Below, piece after piece: positions 44,441 to 56,500 of a stretch of 64,000 bases of DNA (position 1 is the stretch's first letter; each line of letters begins with the position of its first letter). The notes under the pieces are model-generated. The model was not told the DNA's origin. It searched no databases and saw only the letters and a program-made list of their open reading frames with translations. Source of the DNA: Closterium sp. Naga37s-1. Taxonomy: Eukaryota; Streptophyta; Zygnematophyceae; Desmidiales; Closteriaceae. The position numbers and the translations under genes are program-made. The DNA lies in NCBI GenBank assembly GCA_947471745.1, contig CANJKZ010001241.1:191001-255000 (forward strand), given 5' to 3'.

Positions 44441-45169
44441 CTGTCGTCGCCGACCTTGAAGCTCGTGGACCTGGCTCTTCTTCCAGCTAACGCCCAGCAG
44501 CACGCCGTCAAGAGCCATGTACCTCAGCAGCGGCGACTGCTTCAGCCCGTACAGGCTCTTCAGCAGCTTGCACACCCGGCCGGTCCCGTTGTTGTTGTAG
44601 ACCGGCTGGTACATGTACAGCACCCGGTCGATCTTGCTCTGCAGAAAAGCGTTCTTCATGTCGAGCTGCACCAGGCTGAGGTCGAGGACGGCGACAATGC
44701 TAAAGAAGATCCTCAACGTGACGTAGCTGCTCACCGGCGAGTACGTCTCGTCGTAGTCATGAGAGTGTTTGTGCCATTCACGACCAACCTCGTCTTCTCA
44801 CGCTGAACGGTGTCGTCAATGTGGTACTTAGTCATCAACACCCACCAGTTCTTCATGATGTTTACCCTGCGCGGGGGTTCAACCAACTCCTATAACCCGT
44901 TGGTGATGAAGCTCCGGATCTCCTCATCCATGGCGGCCTTCACCGCCTTACCCTTCCAGCTCACGAATGCCTCTTTCGCCGTCATCGTGGCGATTTCACA
45001 GCGGTGCTCTAGGTCGGCGTGCACGTTCGGATCAAGCTCGGGCAGGTCGATGTCGGCCTCTTCATCATCGAGCAATGTAGTGAAGGCAGCTGGCGGTAAA
45101 CAAGTATGGAAGCCCAGTCGCGTCGGCGGCTTTCGAATTCGACCCGAACTTCGAAGCTCCGGCTCAGGC
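44440..45169 (-). pseudogene. pol: Copia-5 reverse transcriptase N-terminal part
   Basis: Contains ELRSSGRIRKPPTRLGFHTC, ATMTAKEAFVSWKGKAVKAA, then a stop, ELVEPPRRVNIMKNWWVLM, and frameshifted LDMKNAFLQSKIDRVLYMYQ (44590-44660). Separated from its integrase linker by the inserted fragment at 45170-45648. Confidence 0.82.
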
Positions 45170-45648
45170 ACTAATCCTATCATGAATGGGCTGAACAAGC
45201 ACATGAAGGTCAAGTGGCACTGGTTGAGGCAGATGGTGAAGGATGGGATTGTTGAGCTTCATCGTGTGAAGGCCAGCAAGCAGGCGGCATATTTCCTCAC
45301 CAAGAGACTCCCCAAGATGCACATTGGAAGTCGTGCAAAGATGTGTGGCATGACATTGCACTAGTGTAGGAATCATTGTCATGAGTGCGAGCATGTTTGT
45401 GTGCTTGTGTGTTTGCATGCATATGAGTGTGGGCATGCAGTCCGTTATCTACGAAGGGGAGATTTTTTAATGCACGTTAGTTTAAGTGCATGTCATCCTA
45501 ACGTCATGCGAGTGTTCGCGCCATTCATACTTGCATTGTTTGCATGAGCATAAATCATTATGCATTGCAGTTGAATATTACCAGCTCTACATACTTGATC
45601 ATGCAAAATAAATCTAGGGCTTTCCAACGATAACCAGATCGCGTTATT
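45170..45648 (+). mobile_element. 5'-truncated copia fragment inside copia-5 (copia-6b)
   Basis: Plus-strand frame NPIMNGLNKHMKVKWHWLRQ, VELHRVKASKQAAYFLTKRL and a stop at 45362: the last 60 or so residues of a copia RNase H, akin to copia-1. It is followed by about 280 bp ending in an LTR-like segment after a purine tract (GAAGGGGAGA, about 45449). It interrupts the copia-5 frame: the minus strand reads ...PASGALV on one side and PEPELRSSGR on the other. No 5-bp target duplication is visible, so capture of a cDNA end at a break is more likely than normal integration. Confidence 0.75.
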
Positions 45649-46330
45649 AAGACCAAGGCGCCACTAGCCGGCACCACGGGCGATGCCTCACTGCTCCCCT
45701 CATCGCCGGAGGCCGACGACTTGGTCGACACAGGGACGTTCGCGAGGAGGGGCGGGGTAACATGAGCAGGAGGAGGAAGAGGGGGTGGGACATCTTCGAC
45801 GTCCTTATCAGCAGGCTTCTCGACTTCAGCTAGCAGCGAGAACGTCATCGTCGACGTGTTCGTTGGCAAGTGTGCTTGCGTCCGCCCCAACGCCGGGCCA
45901 TACTTCTCCCTCCACACCTCCAGCGACAGCGTCGCGTAGAAGATCACCTCAACCAAGGTGACCAGCTTGTTGTCGGTCAAGTCCAGCACCTCCCAGCCCT
46001 TGCTCTCCGACGAAGTCCCCAGCAAGCCTGCGGCACCAGCTTCCCACCAGGCTGCTGCTCGGGGACCATGAACTGCACCACGCAGCCCCACACCAGCGCC
46101 AGCGTGAAATCAGGCTTTTTTCCGGTCAGCAGCTAATACGGGGTCGTCCCCAGTGGCGTCGTCGACCGCTCCAAGCAGTTGCGCACCCAGACCGCCTGTC
46201 GTAAAGCGAGGTGCCACCAATGGTCCTGCATCCCCATGTGCAGCAGCATCATCCGCACCGACTCGACCACCGTCCGCATCTCCCATTCGGCCATACCTAA
46301 CTGCTGGGATGTGTACGGACACGTCAAGTC
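45648..46330 (-). pseudogene. pol: Copia-5 integrase C-terminal part and linker
   Basis: Minus-strand MTCPYTSQQLGMAEWEMRTV and ESVRMMLLHM (integrase core end, with NG replaced by LG), then frameshifts. SSESKGWEVLDLTDNKLVTL and EVWREKYGPAL mark the integrase C-terminal region. A proline/serine linker ends at GALV. Confidence 0.8.
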
Positions 46331-46396
46331 ATGGACGATGCCCTTCCCGTCGACGAAGTTGGTGAAGTCCTTCCCCTCCCCGGTCTGAGCGGTGCA

Positions 46397-47276
46397 TCAA
46401 CATCGACTTCTTTGTCTGCCGCTCTCCACCAGCACCAGCCACTTCTCAAACTCCCGCAGCACGTCGCTCTTCTTAGTGACCGGCATGACCCACACAAACC
46501 GATTGTGGCGGTCCTTTAGCAGTAGGAAGTACAGGCTGCCGTCCTTGGCCGCCACCCGGAATGGCCCGCACAGGTCGATGTGCACGACAGCCAGAGCCTC
46601 CTTGGCGTCTGAGCCTTTGTCGGGGAAGGTGTGTCGCGCCAACTTCTCTCCGACACACGAGACACGGGGCAAGTCACTTCCGGTCGACAGCTTGATGTCA
46701 AGGCTGGTGGCGACTTCGTGCTTCGCCGAGCTATTGATCGTGTCGACACTGACATGCGCAAGCCGCGCATGCCAACGGTCGGGTGTCGACTTTGTCATTG
46801 AGGTGATCGCCCGCAGATGCCACTACCCCGGTCGACGGTGACCGCGTCGAGCAGGGGCGAAGGTCGGTGCAGAGGACGCGACCGGTGTAGCGGTCTCGAC
46901 CGAGTACCTCTCCTGCACTCGACACAAGCAGCTGCTCATTGCCGACTTCCTGCAGCTTCAGACCGCTCTCCTGCAGCTGACCGGCTGACAGCAGGTTCGT
47001 CCCCACTCCCGTAACGTAGAGCACGACGTAGATGAGAACCCGCTTCCCGGCCTCCCCTTGCAGAGTAACGGTGCCCCGGCCCTCGGAGGTCTGCAGAGCC
47101 CCATTGAAGCCGCACACGTGCTTCACGTCGCTGCCCACCGCCATGAGATGGTGTGAGCAGCCGCTGTCGAGCAACACCACCATTGGATTGGCTTGCATGG
47201 CGGCCGTGACCGCCTTGAATTCCTCCCTGGCTTCTGGCGCAAGCGATATTCTTGGCTCCACCACACTGTCAATCAA
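46397..47276 (-). pseudogene. pol: Copia-5 protease and integrase N-terminal part
   Basis: The protease frame has VVLLDSGCSHHLMA (about 47170; LDSG intact) and NLLSAGQLQESGLKL. After a frame break, integrase has RWHARLAHVS, LAVVHIDLCGPFRVAA and DRHNRFVWVMPVTKKSDVL. Confidence 0.82.
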
Positions 47277-47324
47277 GCACGTCGCCTCCCCGTCTCCTTG
47301 GCCCTTCGTCGATGACGTCTTCTT

Positions 47325-48290
47325 CTACGTCTCCTTCTCCTTGCGCGGCTTGACATCTCGACCGGGGCGACGACTAGCTGACCGTCCGCGACCTCCCTTG
47401 TTGTCATCCTCGTCGCTGTTGTCGCGGTCGGGGCACTCGAAGGAGAGATGGTTGGGGTCGCCGCAGACCCAGCACTCCCGCTGTCGACCGCCACCTCCAC
47501 GGCCCTTTTCCCGCGTCGACTTCTTCTCGTCGACGTCCTTCGTCGACCTCCCACCTTCGCTACTTCTTCCACCCGGCTTCATGCGCTGCCCCTGTCGGCC
47601 TGCCTTCCTCGTCGGGGCTGCGTAGTTCGCCTGTGGAAGGAGCTCCGTGAAACTCTCTGCTTCCTGCATTGTATCATCTCAGATGATGTAGGTGGTGAGG
47701 GACTCCTCGTCGAGCAACTCACGCGTGCCGAGCACCACCAACAGCCTCTTCATGAGGTTGTAGCTGCTTGGCAGTCCTGTGACGACAAGCGTGATGTGGG
47801 ACGCCGTCAAGTATTCGACGGCCGCCATCCGCATCTCGGCCAGGAGTCATCGAGCACGGCTGCAGTAGTCCGTTGGCGGACTCCTCCTCGCCCATCCCGA
47901 GGTGTGTCATCTGCTCCTCCATCTGACCGATGTATAGGTCGTCTGTCATCTGGTAGGTCGACATGATGAACTGCCACGCCTGGTAGCCTGCGTCCCGTCG
48001 AAGTTGGCACGGCAATTTGCACCATCAGCGAGCAGCACCTCGAGATGACCAAGAAGGTAAGCAGGTGAGCGGCACGAAACTCTCCGCGCAGTTCGACCTC
48101 GTCTTCGGGCGGTATCGCCACGGTACCGTCGGTGAAACCCTTCAGCACAGCGACCTCCAGCTGAGGCTCTATAGCCTCCTTCCACCTGCAGCGGCGTGGT
48201 GGTGACTTTGTCCGGCGTGAACTTGAAGTAGCCATATGCCCGATCGATTCCGCGAGCCGACGTGCGTCGTCGACGTAGGCCTTCCACTGC
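47325..48290 (-). pseudogene. gag: Copia-5 gag
   Basis: Scattered frames: YQAWQFIMSTYQMTDDLYIG (47930-47990), GLPSSYNLMKRLLVVLGTRE (about 47770), a stop near 47679, then a basic tract and CCHC zinc knuckle CWVCGDPNHLSFEC (about 47430-47475). At least three frameshifts or stops. Confidence 0.78.
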
Positions 48291-48601
48291 TTTGTTGAGG
48301 ACAGCGACGTCGACTATCTACGTCAACACGCAAGCTGCCTGCAGCTCCCGTCGACCGCTGCACTCGCGTCTGGCTCCTGTCGACTCCATCGTCGACCTTG
48401 ATCACACCTTTCTTCTACGCGCCCTCACTACCGCTGACTCGTACACCGCCGTCGACCTCATCGTCGACGATCCCTTCGTTGCGTGCCGGTCAAGGAGAAA
48501 CAGGTAGAGATGGGTGCTCCGACGCCCACGCTCACCACACCATACGGAAGGTAATCTGAAGGTAATCTGCGAGCCGTCCACGCTCACCACACCATACGGA
48601 A

Positions 48602-49502
48602 AATCACTCTGCAACGGTTGGGAGCTAGACTACAGGGGGTTGGCACGAGCACTAGGAGTGATCGTAACTTGCCTGCGTTCTTTAGCTATTGCACATTCAC
48701 AGAAGAAATTGGCAAGAGTTTCCAGCATAGAATTTCGAACTACAGAATGATAGAACAAGCAATAGCAAGAATGACTACATCAGAAACCTAGCAACCCAGC
48801 AGCCATGCTGGTCGACCACCTGCCAGCGTTGCGTAGAGGAGCCACGCCAGCCCTGCAGAAACGCGGCCTGATAACACGGCAGGTCAACAGCATGCCAACG
48901 CTACACCAGATTGACTGTCAAACATTGCACTCGTAGAAGACAGCGGTGTGTACGCTCGTAGGTGCGCGCAGATTATTGGCCCGACATGCACCATCACGGA
49001 TTTGTCGGCTGTTGTCTGCGCCTGACGAGCCAGATCGACTCCGGGATACCAGCCCAAAGTCATCTTCGCCATCGAGACCTCAACCATGTTCGCGTGCCTC
49101 TGCAGAACTCGCCGAGCAGGTTACCTGGTCGACCTGGTTGACCACCCAGTCCGCGCCCTGGTCGACGAACCCCTCGTCGACCACCATGCCCTGTTGAAGA
49201 CCACCCAGGTCAACGGACCCTTCCGACGACCACCCGAGTCAGCTGTAGCCGTCAAGCTCCCCTCCTCGACAGCTCCATCTACACAGCCGCCGTGCCCAGG
49301 TCGACGACCATCCCAGTAGGCCGTCGAATCCCCTTCGACGGCATTGTCGCAGCGGTCCCCGGCAGCTCAACGAAACCCATTGAACTGCTCGCCGAGACTA
49401 ACGTTGACCACTGCGTACAGTTGGCTGCTTCTATCCTGCACCTGACCAGAAAGTCGGCGGTGCCCATGCGAGGGCGGGGCCAACACTCCGTTCCCATTAA
49501 CA
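48602..49502 (-). repeat. Copia-5 5' LTR
   Basis: Minus strand starts TGTTAATGGGAACGGAG at 49502 and ends in ...GCAGAGTGATT at about 48602; 901 bp against 916 bp in the other copy. Between it and gag (48290-48601), CCACGCTCACCACACCATAC is present twice about 55 bp apart. No primer-binding site was identified. Confidence 0.82.
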
Positions 49503-50451
49503 ACTGCTTCTATCGTGCTTATTTGCATTGGCTGTAGTGGCTGTAGCGGCGGCAGTGGCGGCTGTGGCTGCAGCGGCAACGACTGTTGCAGTAGCTAGCG
49601 GTGGTGGCAGCCGCGGCTGTAGCACCCGCGAACCGCAGTGGCAACGGCTGTAGCTGTTTCTAACGGTGGCGGCAGTGGTTGTGGCAGTTGTTTGTGGCTG
49701 TGGTGGCGGCTTTAGCTGCCTCAATGAGCAGAGGCGGCGACAACAGCTGTAGTGCAAAAGGAAACAGCTGCAGCTGTGGCAGCAAGCTGCAGTGGTGGCA
49801 GTATTATCTGCAGTGGCGGCAGTATTATCTGCAGTGGCGGCGACTATTTCTGGCACAGCGGCGCTAGCTGCTGCTGTTCGCGCTACTGCAGCCTGTGTGT
49901 TCGCAATCTGGCAGCGCTAGCCAACCGACGGCGAGAGCACAGGATGGGCAACGGGTTCGCGCGATAGGCTACATACGGGATGCGACAATGGGGGGCCCCG
50001 CGGGGGCCTGCTAGGCGATGATCGCGGGTTCAAACGGGGCAGCGCAAATGCTAAAAAAAAGGTTACGAGACACGCTAGGGAAAAAAGCTGGGGTGCGCAC
50101 TGGGAAAAAGAGTAGCGGTAGTAACAGGGGCAGCAGTGGCAGTAGCAGTGGCAGGAGCGGCTATAGCAGAGGTGGCAGTGGCTGTAGTGGCAGCAATAGG
50201 GATGGTAGAGGCATTATCAAGGGCAGCCGCAGCGGCGATAGCAAGGGCGGCAGTGGTGGTACCGGTAGTAGCACGAGCGACAGCGGCTATAGCAGGGGCG
50301 GCAAGCTGCTCTAGCGGTTTCTCTAGCGCTTGCTATGATGGCTGCTTAGGCGGTGGCTATGTTGGCGGCTGCACTAGAGGCTGCTCTGGCGGCTGCTCTA
50401 ATGGTAGTAGTAGCAGGTAGCTGCAGCTACGGAGGTGACAGCGGCTTGCAG
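49503..50451. repeat. Degenerate GCA/GGC-rich low-complexity DNA, right part
   Basis: Same kind of sequence as 41815-42441 (GGCGGCAGTGGCGGCTGTGG). Two adjacent 22-bp GTATTATCTGCAGTGGCGGC units lie at 49799-49842. It is interrupted at about 49880-50100 by non-repetitive DNA with no gene that I can support. Confidence 0.65.
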
Positions 50452-50669
50452 GAACCAAGGCAATGACAGTGGCCTGAGCTGCTGGTGCTGCTGCTGCTGA
50501 TCTGCTCAAACTTGTTGTCTAATCCGGTGATGGCAGCCTCTATTTCCTTCTGTTGAACCAAGGCAATGACAGTGGCTTGAGCTGCTGGTGCTGCTGCTGC
50601 TGATCCTCTCAAACCGGTTGTCTAATCCGGTGCACCAAGTATGGCAGCCTCTATTTCCTTTTGTTGAAG
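50452..50669. repeat. 103-bp tandem duplication
   Basis: Two copies starting GAACCAAGGCAATGACAGTG at 50452 and 50555, each containing CTGCTGGTGCTGCTGCTGCT and ending TCTATTTCCTT(C/T)TGTTGAA. The second copy has a short insertion (CACCAAGT). Confidence 0.85.
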
Positions 50670-50905
50670 GACATGAAGACCCGCTACGTGTGGGTGAGGC
50701 CGGTCGCCAAGAAGAGATGTTCTGCTAGAGTTCAAGAAATGGCTGAAGGTTGTTGAAGAATAAGTAAACGCTAAAGATCCCCAACGTGATTGATGATGAG
50801 GGCATCTTCCACAATCTCTATTTCATCTACACCCCATAGCAGAACAGCATGGCCGAGTGGGAGATGCGCACGATTGTCGAATCCGTGCGGAGGATGGGCC
50901 AAATA
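50655..50905 (+). pseudogene. pol: Copia integrase remnant (copia-6c)
   Basis: Plus-strand LLKDMKTRYVWVRPVAKK, then frame-broken EFKKWLKVVEE and NSMAEWEMRTIVESVRRM. It matches the integrase core of the copia-5 family (DRHNRFVWVMPVTKK, GMAEWEMRTVVESV). Nothing else of the element is left here. Confidence 0.7.
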
Positions 50906-50924
50906 GGTGGTGCTATGCAAGGTA

Positions 50925-52462
50925 CTAACGTTGCAACGTGCCCTCTAAAACCGCTCACGCTCCTCCCTCTCCAACCGGAGGAGACACTGCTCACAAGTCA
51001 GGAAACATACAATGCGCGGTATAGGGGCCAGAGTGCCAGTGCCTCCAGCTCCAGCACCCCCAGAACCAGCACCTCCACCACCGACACCCTCGGGGCCTCC
51101 AGTACCTCCCGCAAGAACACCCCCAGGCTCCGTAGCAACCGACCGTAGAGAAGAACGAGGAGGGAACTCCGGGATAGACGGGAAGCCAGGGGGTGACGCG
51201 GGGCAAAGCCGCCGAGTCGAGGCTACCGTGTCCTCCACGGGAGTGCCCTCCACGCCAACACCCCTTGCACCCCCTACCCGACACCACCAGCTCCAGCAGC
51301 CCCAGCACCCTCACCCTCCACAAATGCACCTCCCACACCCCCAGACATGACAGGGACTGGACGCTGCGGGGGGGACGGCTGCGGAGTGACGTGCGACACA
51401 CATGACGGGGCAGGACGCAAAGAGGGGGGGGGGGTTACCGGGGCGACTAGGGGAGGCTCAAGGGTGAGGAACAGCAGGGGGTAAAAGACCTCAGTGCCCC
51501 GGTATGTAACGGACAGACTCGTCGAACGTGACGTCCTGGGAACTGAAGAACTCGTAGGTGAGTGGGTCGTTGAACACCCAGCCGGCGGTGACCAAAGGGA
51601 GGCCAAGAAAGACGTAGGCATGAGTGCGCGGAGACAACTTGTTCGTGCCAGGGGCGCGAACGTGAGCCAGAAAACCCCACACGCGGAAATCAGATGCTAC
51701 GCCCAGAGAACCTGTCCAAAGGGAGATTGGCGTCACCCGTGGCCGTGCGTCACTAGGCTACAGGTTCATCTGGTGCGAGGAGTAGTGGACTGTCTGAGAC
51801 CACATGAACTGGGGGGCACCGGCATGGCACATGGAGGTCCGAGCAATTTCATGACCAGGCCGATGAATTGCTCGGCTACCCCATTCTGCTGCAGCGAGGC
51901 TGGTAGCGTGTAAGACTGGAGGATCCCCCGACCCTGACAGAACATCTCTAGGCGAGTGGAAGAAAACTCACCACCACGGTCCGAGTGCAGGCAGAGCCCA
52001 CAAAGGGCCTGTGCGCTAGTAGCCACGGCTCGAGGACGGTAGGCACGTCGGCCTTTGCAAGGGGAAAACCATGGTGTAACGGGAGTAGTGGTCCACCACA
52101 ATCAGGAAGTAGCGCTCCTGACGTGGGCCAAGGATCCGGGAGGGGCCCCAGACGTCCAGGTGCAAGGTCCGGAAGGGAGCCGTGGTGGGGGGGAACGAGG
52201 AGGAGTGAGGGGCAACCTGGTGCCGAACCTCGACGCAAGGAGTGCACGGCGGCGCAGGCGAGCGAGGAAGCGGGGCAAACGATCGTGGGAGACCTGAGAC
52301 CAGACGGTGACGTACCATCATACTGAGACGTGGGAACAACGCGTGGCCTAGACGTTGGTGCCAGAGGACCGACGGGTGGGTGAATGACCGACAGTCATAC
52401 GTCACAGCAGCTACCTGACCTGACCTGACCTGAACTGACTCAGTGTAGTGGGACTCGGTGTG
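50925..52462 (-). pseudogene. pol: Copia-4 integrase and linker
   Basis: Minus-strand frame HTESHYTESVQVRSGQVAAV, then SVLWHQRLGHALFPRL (integrase zinc region), LHLDVWGPSRIL, VDHYSRYTMVFPLQ, a frameshift near 52045, LHSDRGGEFSSTRLEMF, LQQNGVAEQFIGLVM, and after a stop near 51740, LWTGSLGVASDFRVWGFLAH and VFLGLPLVTAGWVF. A proline-rich linker runs to about 50945. Reverse transcriptase, RNase H and the 3' LTR are missing, so the relic is truncated at about 50925. The family resembles copia-A. Confidence 0.85.
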
Positions 52463-52467
52463 TTGTA

Positions 52468-53533
52468 TGTTGGGTGCAAATCCTGTGCGAATGCAATGTG
52501 TGAATGGAATGTTCGTGAGTTTGTTTGCTTTCGCAATTTTCGCTTGAAGCATTTGCAGGTACTTGCGCACTGTGCGCTTCGGTACAACGTGCGCTTCAGC
52601 ACAACATTGTACGCGCTATGAACAGTGCAAGCAGAAAGGACGAGCTCGCAAAGGAACCCAATATGGAAGCTTTGCAGTTCAGTTTAATTGATTGCGCAGA
52701 TTCAGTTCTATCCAACTCGAAATTGTACTGTTTTGTTTGGTTGACTATAGTGTAGCAGGGCAGGCACTATAGGGGTACAATTTAGGTGAAGGTTGGATGC
52801 TGTTTATCTGTATCTGCATGCTACAGGGCCAGGGGAAACCAGCGGAACCAGCATTTGGATAGTTGGGCAAAGACGAAACAGGTTCTGTTTTTAGGACCTG
52901 AACCTGGTTGTTGTTTTCCCAGGTTGGAAAAACAGAACCAGAGGTTGTTTACCAACCTACCACCTGGTGTTTTGTCCAGCCAGGTTGGTTCTGTTGCTTG
53001 GAAATATTTGGGATCATCCCTGGTTGTTCCCAGGTTGATTCCCAAGGTCCTTGCTAGCTATAAACATTTAATCATTCTCTGTTTGTATCTGGATATAGTG
53101 AAATTGACTCAAGCGAATTCCTTCCTTGCTGGAATCTCGTTTCCACGTGGTTCGACGGCGGAATCCTACCCGAGTCAACGCGAGTACGCTAGCACTCTAA
53201 GGCTAGGCAAACGCTGTTCGGGCCACATCCTCGTAATGGCAAAACTTTTCGCGAGGCAACTTGGCTTATTTTAAAGCTGTTGGAGCGAGCTTCAATATAG
53301 CAATTTGTCAGATTAATCCAATCGATGGTCTGAACGATACGCTGCGCAACGTACAAGGTACTCTCATTATTTTGGCTAAGTCATTCTTGGTTCCTCTCTC
53401 TACAAAATCGGATCCGGAAATAGGGGCTGGTCTTGTACCAGGCACCCAAGGACCCTTGGAGGTGACCCCGAGGAGAGGTATTAAATTTGATTAAGTCCTA
53501 ATAGCTTGAGTTTATTAGGCCCTTAAACTAACA
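52468..53533 (+). repeat. Copia-3 5' LTR
   Basis: Starts TGTTGGGTGCAAATCC, like the TGTTGGTGCAACC start of copia-1 LTRs, and ends ...AAACTAACA. The start is fixed by the TTGTA duplication. The last 140 bp match 56865-57004. Confidence 0.82.
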
Positions 53534-53536
53534 AGC

Positions 53537-53548
53537 TGGTACCAGAGC
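53537..53548 (+). other. Copia-3 primer-binding site
   Basis: TGGTACCAGAGC, initiator tRNA-Met type with one change from TGGTATCAGAGC, three bases after the LTR end. Confidence 0.8.
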
Positions 53549-53579
53549 TGTGTTATAGTGATCCTCGTTATGGGTAGCT

Positions 53580-56500
53580 ATGGCGGGCAACACCTTGGCG
53601 GGAGCTGGTGAATCTTCAGCCCAAGATCGTAGCGGCAACCAAGATTGTGGTCTTTCAACGCCAAAAGGAGTGCGTACAAACCAGGGCTCGCTCATCAAGG
53701 GGGTGCTGAAGAACTTCACCGTCGAGAAGTTCAATGGCAAGCGCTATGATGATTGGGCCTGGAAAATGCAAGCATATTTCCGTCAGATTGGATTGCTGTA
53801 ACTAATGATTGGGGAGGAGCCTAGACCGAGTGACCCCACGCTGCAGGAAGAATGGGACGACCGCTTCTCGGCTGGCTACTTCTTAATGTAGCAGAGTTTG
53901 GAGCTGAACCAGTGACACAACATCATGCACCTACTGCCGGAGGATAAGTGCGTTCTGAAGGCGTGGACCATATTGAAGGAGCTGCAAGCCCCAATATCCG
54001 TTGTGGCAATGTTGATGCTAGAGAGGGAGCTGTCCGCGTTGCGCCTGAGTGAGGGAAAGCTGGTGCAACCTATCTTGGACAAGATGCGCGACCTCTATGC
54101 AAAGTTGGCGACCGCGGGAATCACCTACCAGGAGCAGACCAAGTGCTTGAAGATGCTCTCGTTGCTGCTAGAATCGTAACTTCAATTTACGAGCGGATTG
54201 AGCCTGCCGCAGAACCAGAGCCTCTGGACGCTCGAGTGGGTGCAGACGAAGATTCTGGAGGAGGACTTCCATCGCCGCCAACGCTTGGGGCATGTGGCAA
54301 TGCCCTTGTTGAAGATGCTGGAGAATGATGGAGCAATCAAAGGTTTGAAGCTGAACGGACAGCCACCCGATGATAAGTGTGAAATTTGTTTGCACTCAAA
54401 ATTTACCCGTTTCCCCTTCCATAGCATGGCTGGTAGGAGTTTGGAGCTGGTCCACATGGACTTGGTGGGGCCGCTGCCGGTGCAAGGGCACAACAGGGAA
54501 CGGTATGTTCTGACCATAGTGGATGACTGGAGCAGACTGATGTGGGCATACCCGCTGAAGCAGAAGCTCCACGCGGCCTCTACGATACGGGAAGATTGGC
54601 TGCCGTTCGTGGAGAAGCAAGCGGAGTGTGTAGTGAAGCGGTTAGGTCAGACCGGGGTGGTGAGTTCCTTGGAGCTGAGATGACGACCTGGCTCAAGAAG
54701 CAGGGAATCCAGAGGGAGCTGACCACGGCTTACACCCCACAGTCTAACTTTGTAGCAGAACGGGCGAACCTGACCATTCTAGAGACAGCTAGGGCGCTGC
54801 TCATAGAATTTGGGGTGGGCAATTCCATGTGGCCCCATCCTGTCCTGCACGCTACCGTGGCTAGGTACAGGGTGCTCACCAAAGTTGGGGATGACTTCTA
54901 GGTGCCATTGGAGAGGTGGCTTGGGAGGAAGCCGCCGGTGGACATGCTGCGGGTGTTCGGCTGCATGGCAGTCGCCCACGTCCCAAAAGTCTCCCGAAGT
55001 AAGATGGGGGCAAGTGCAATCTGGTGTGTGCATTCGGGGCTGTCTGCTGAGAGCACGGGATGGCTGTTGTGGGAACCATCCAAGGGTGTCATGTTTAACA
55101 GCAGGGATGTGAAATTAATTGAGGGTATGATTTATAAGGGCTGGAAGAAACAGTCGGAGGCCAAGGTATCACAGGAGATGGAGCAGATCACCATGCAGCT
55201 GGACCTTACTCGTAGTGTACCTGGACGAGGGAGATGAGGCAGCTGCAGAGGGTGGTGACGGAGGGAGGGTACAGGAGGCACCTGGTGGTGGAGGGTGTAG
55301 AGGCTAGTGGTAGCACAAATGGAGCTGCTGGACCTGAGGGTTAGCAGCAGCAGAGCAGAGCTAAGGTTCCTACACTACCACAATGGAGGAAGCCGAAGGG
55401 TGTCATAATGAAGGGGTGGGAGACACCCGTCTCTAGGCCAGAACGTACCCGTATGGCCACTATGAAGCTGACTATAGGAGCTGATGTAGCAGAGCAGCAG
55501 CAGGGGAACGAAGAGGCGTTGCTGATTTTGCCTCAAGGCTATGACCCGGATGAGGAGGACGAACCTGCCTACTGTTCTCTTGCCCCATGCACCAGAGGAA
55601 CCAGCCAGAATGGAGGAGGCAGTTAGACCAGATAGGGAGAAGTGGTTGGCTTCTAGGGATGCTGAGTACCAGAGCTTGCAAGAGAATGAGACATGAGAAT
55701 TGGTGGTGCTGCGTGAGGGGAAGAAAGCGGTACAAGGCAAATAGTTGCCGAGGATCAAGACCGATGACAAGGGGCAGGTCACCATCTACAAGAGTAGGCT
55801 GGTGGTTAAGGGGTTTTTGCAGAAGGAGAAGCAGGAATTCAATGAGATCTTTGCTCCCAGTGACAAACGCCCTACCCTTCGTGTTTTGTTGGCGATGCAG
55901 CCGTTAGTGGGAAATTCATCATTCAGATGGATGTATCAACAGCATTCCTCGATGGGATTTTAGAGGAGGAGGTGTACATGACGCAGCCGCCTGGGTATGA
56001 GGGTGGTACGGGAAGGGTATGCAAGCTCAACAAGTCCATCTTCGGCTTGAAACAAGCGCCACGCTGCTGGTACCAGAGGTTGGCAGCTGCTCTAGAGGAG
56101 ATGGGATTCAGGACCAGCAGCTGTGATGAGAGCCTCTTTCTCAAGGGGGAGGGGGAGAAGCTGGTGATGTTTCTGGTCTACGTGGACGATATTCTTCTCT
56201 TTAGCAACAGCATGAAGGAGATCCAGAAAGTGCAGCAGTAGCTGATGAAGAACTTCAAGTACAAGACCCTTCGGGAGGTAAAGTATTACCTTGGGATGCA
56301 CATGGAGAGGGATCCAGTTCACAGGTGGTTGAAGCTGCACCAGGAGAAGTTCCTCAAGGAGCTGGGAGAGAAGTATGGGATTGAGAATGAGCGCAAGGTT
56401 GCAACTCCCCTACCAAATGAGCTCAAGCTTGTGAAGGCTGCAGAGGATGAAGGGGTTGAAGCCGAGGAGCAGCAGCAATTTCAGTCCTTGGTGGGTAGCC

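Larger units (their letters stand above)
42442..49502 (-). mobile_element. Copia-5, old minus-strand pseudo-element
   Basis: About 7.06 kb between two LTRs of 916 and 901 bp that differ by many substitutions and indels, so an old insertion. The internal order on the minus strand is gag, protease, integrase, reverse transcriptase, RNase H, all broken. A fragment of another copia lies inside at about 45170-45648. I could not find a clean target duplication or primer-binding site. Confidence 0.88.

Noticed and set aside
49960..50070. Possible tRNA or SINE (GCGGGTTCAAACGGGGC)
   Set aside because: Only a weak B-box-like stretch; no A box at the right spacing and no clover-leaf.
52723..52729. Alternative copia-3 5' end after another TTGTA (52723-52727)
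   Set aside because: It is followed by CTGTT rather than TG and would not restore the copia-4 frame; the TTGTA at 52463 does both.
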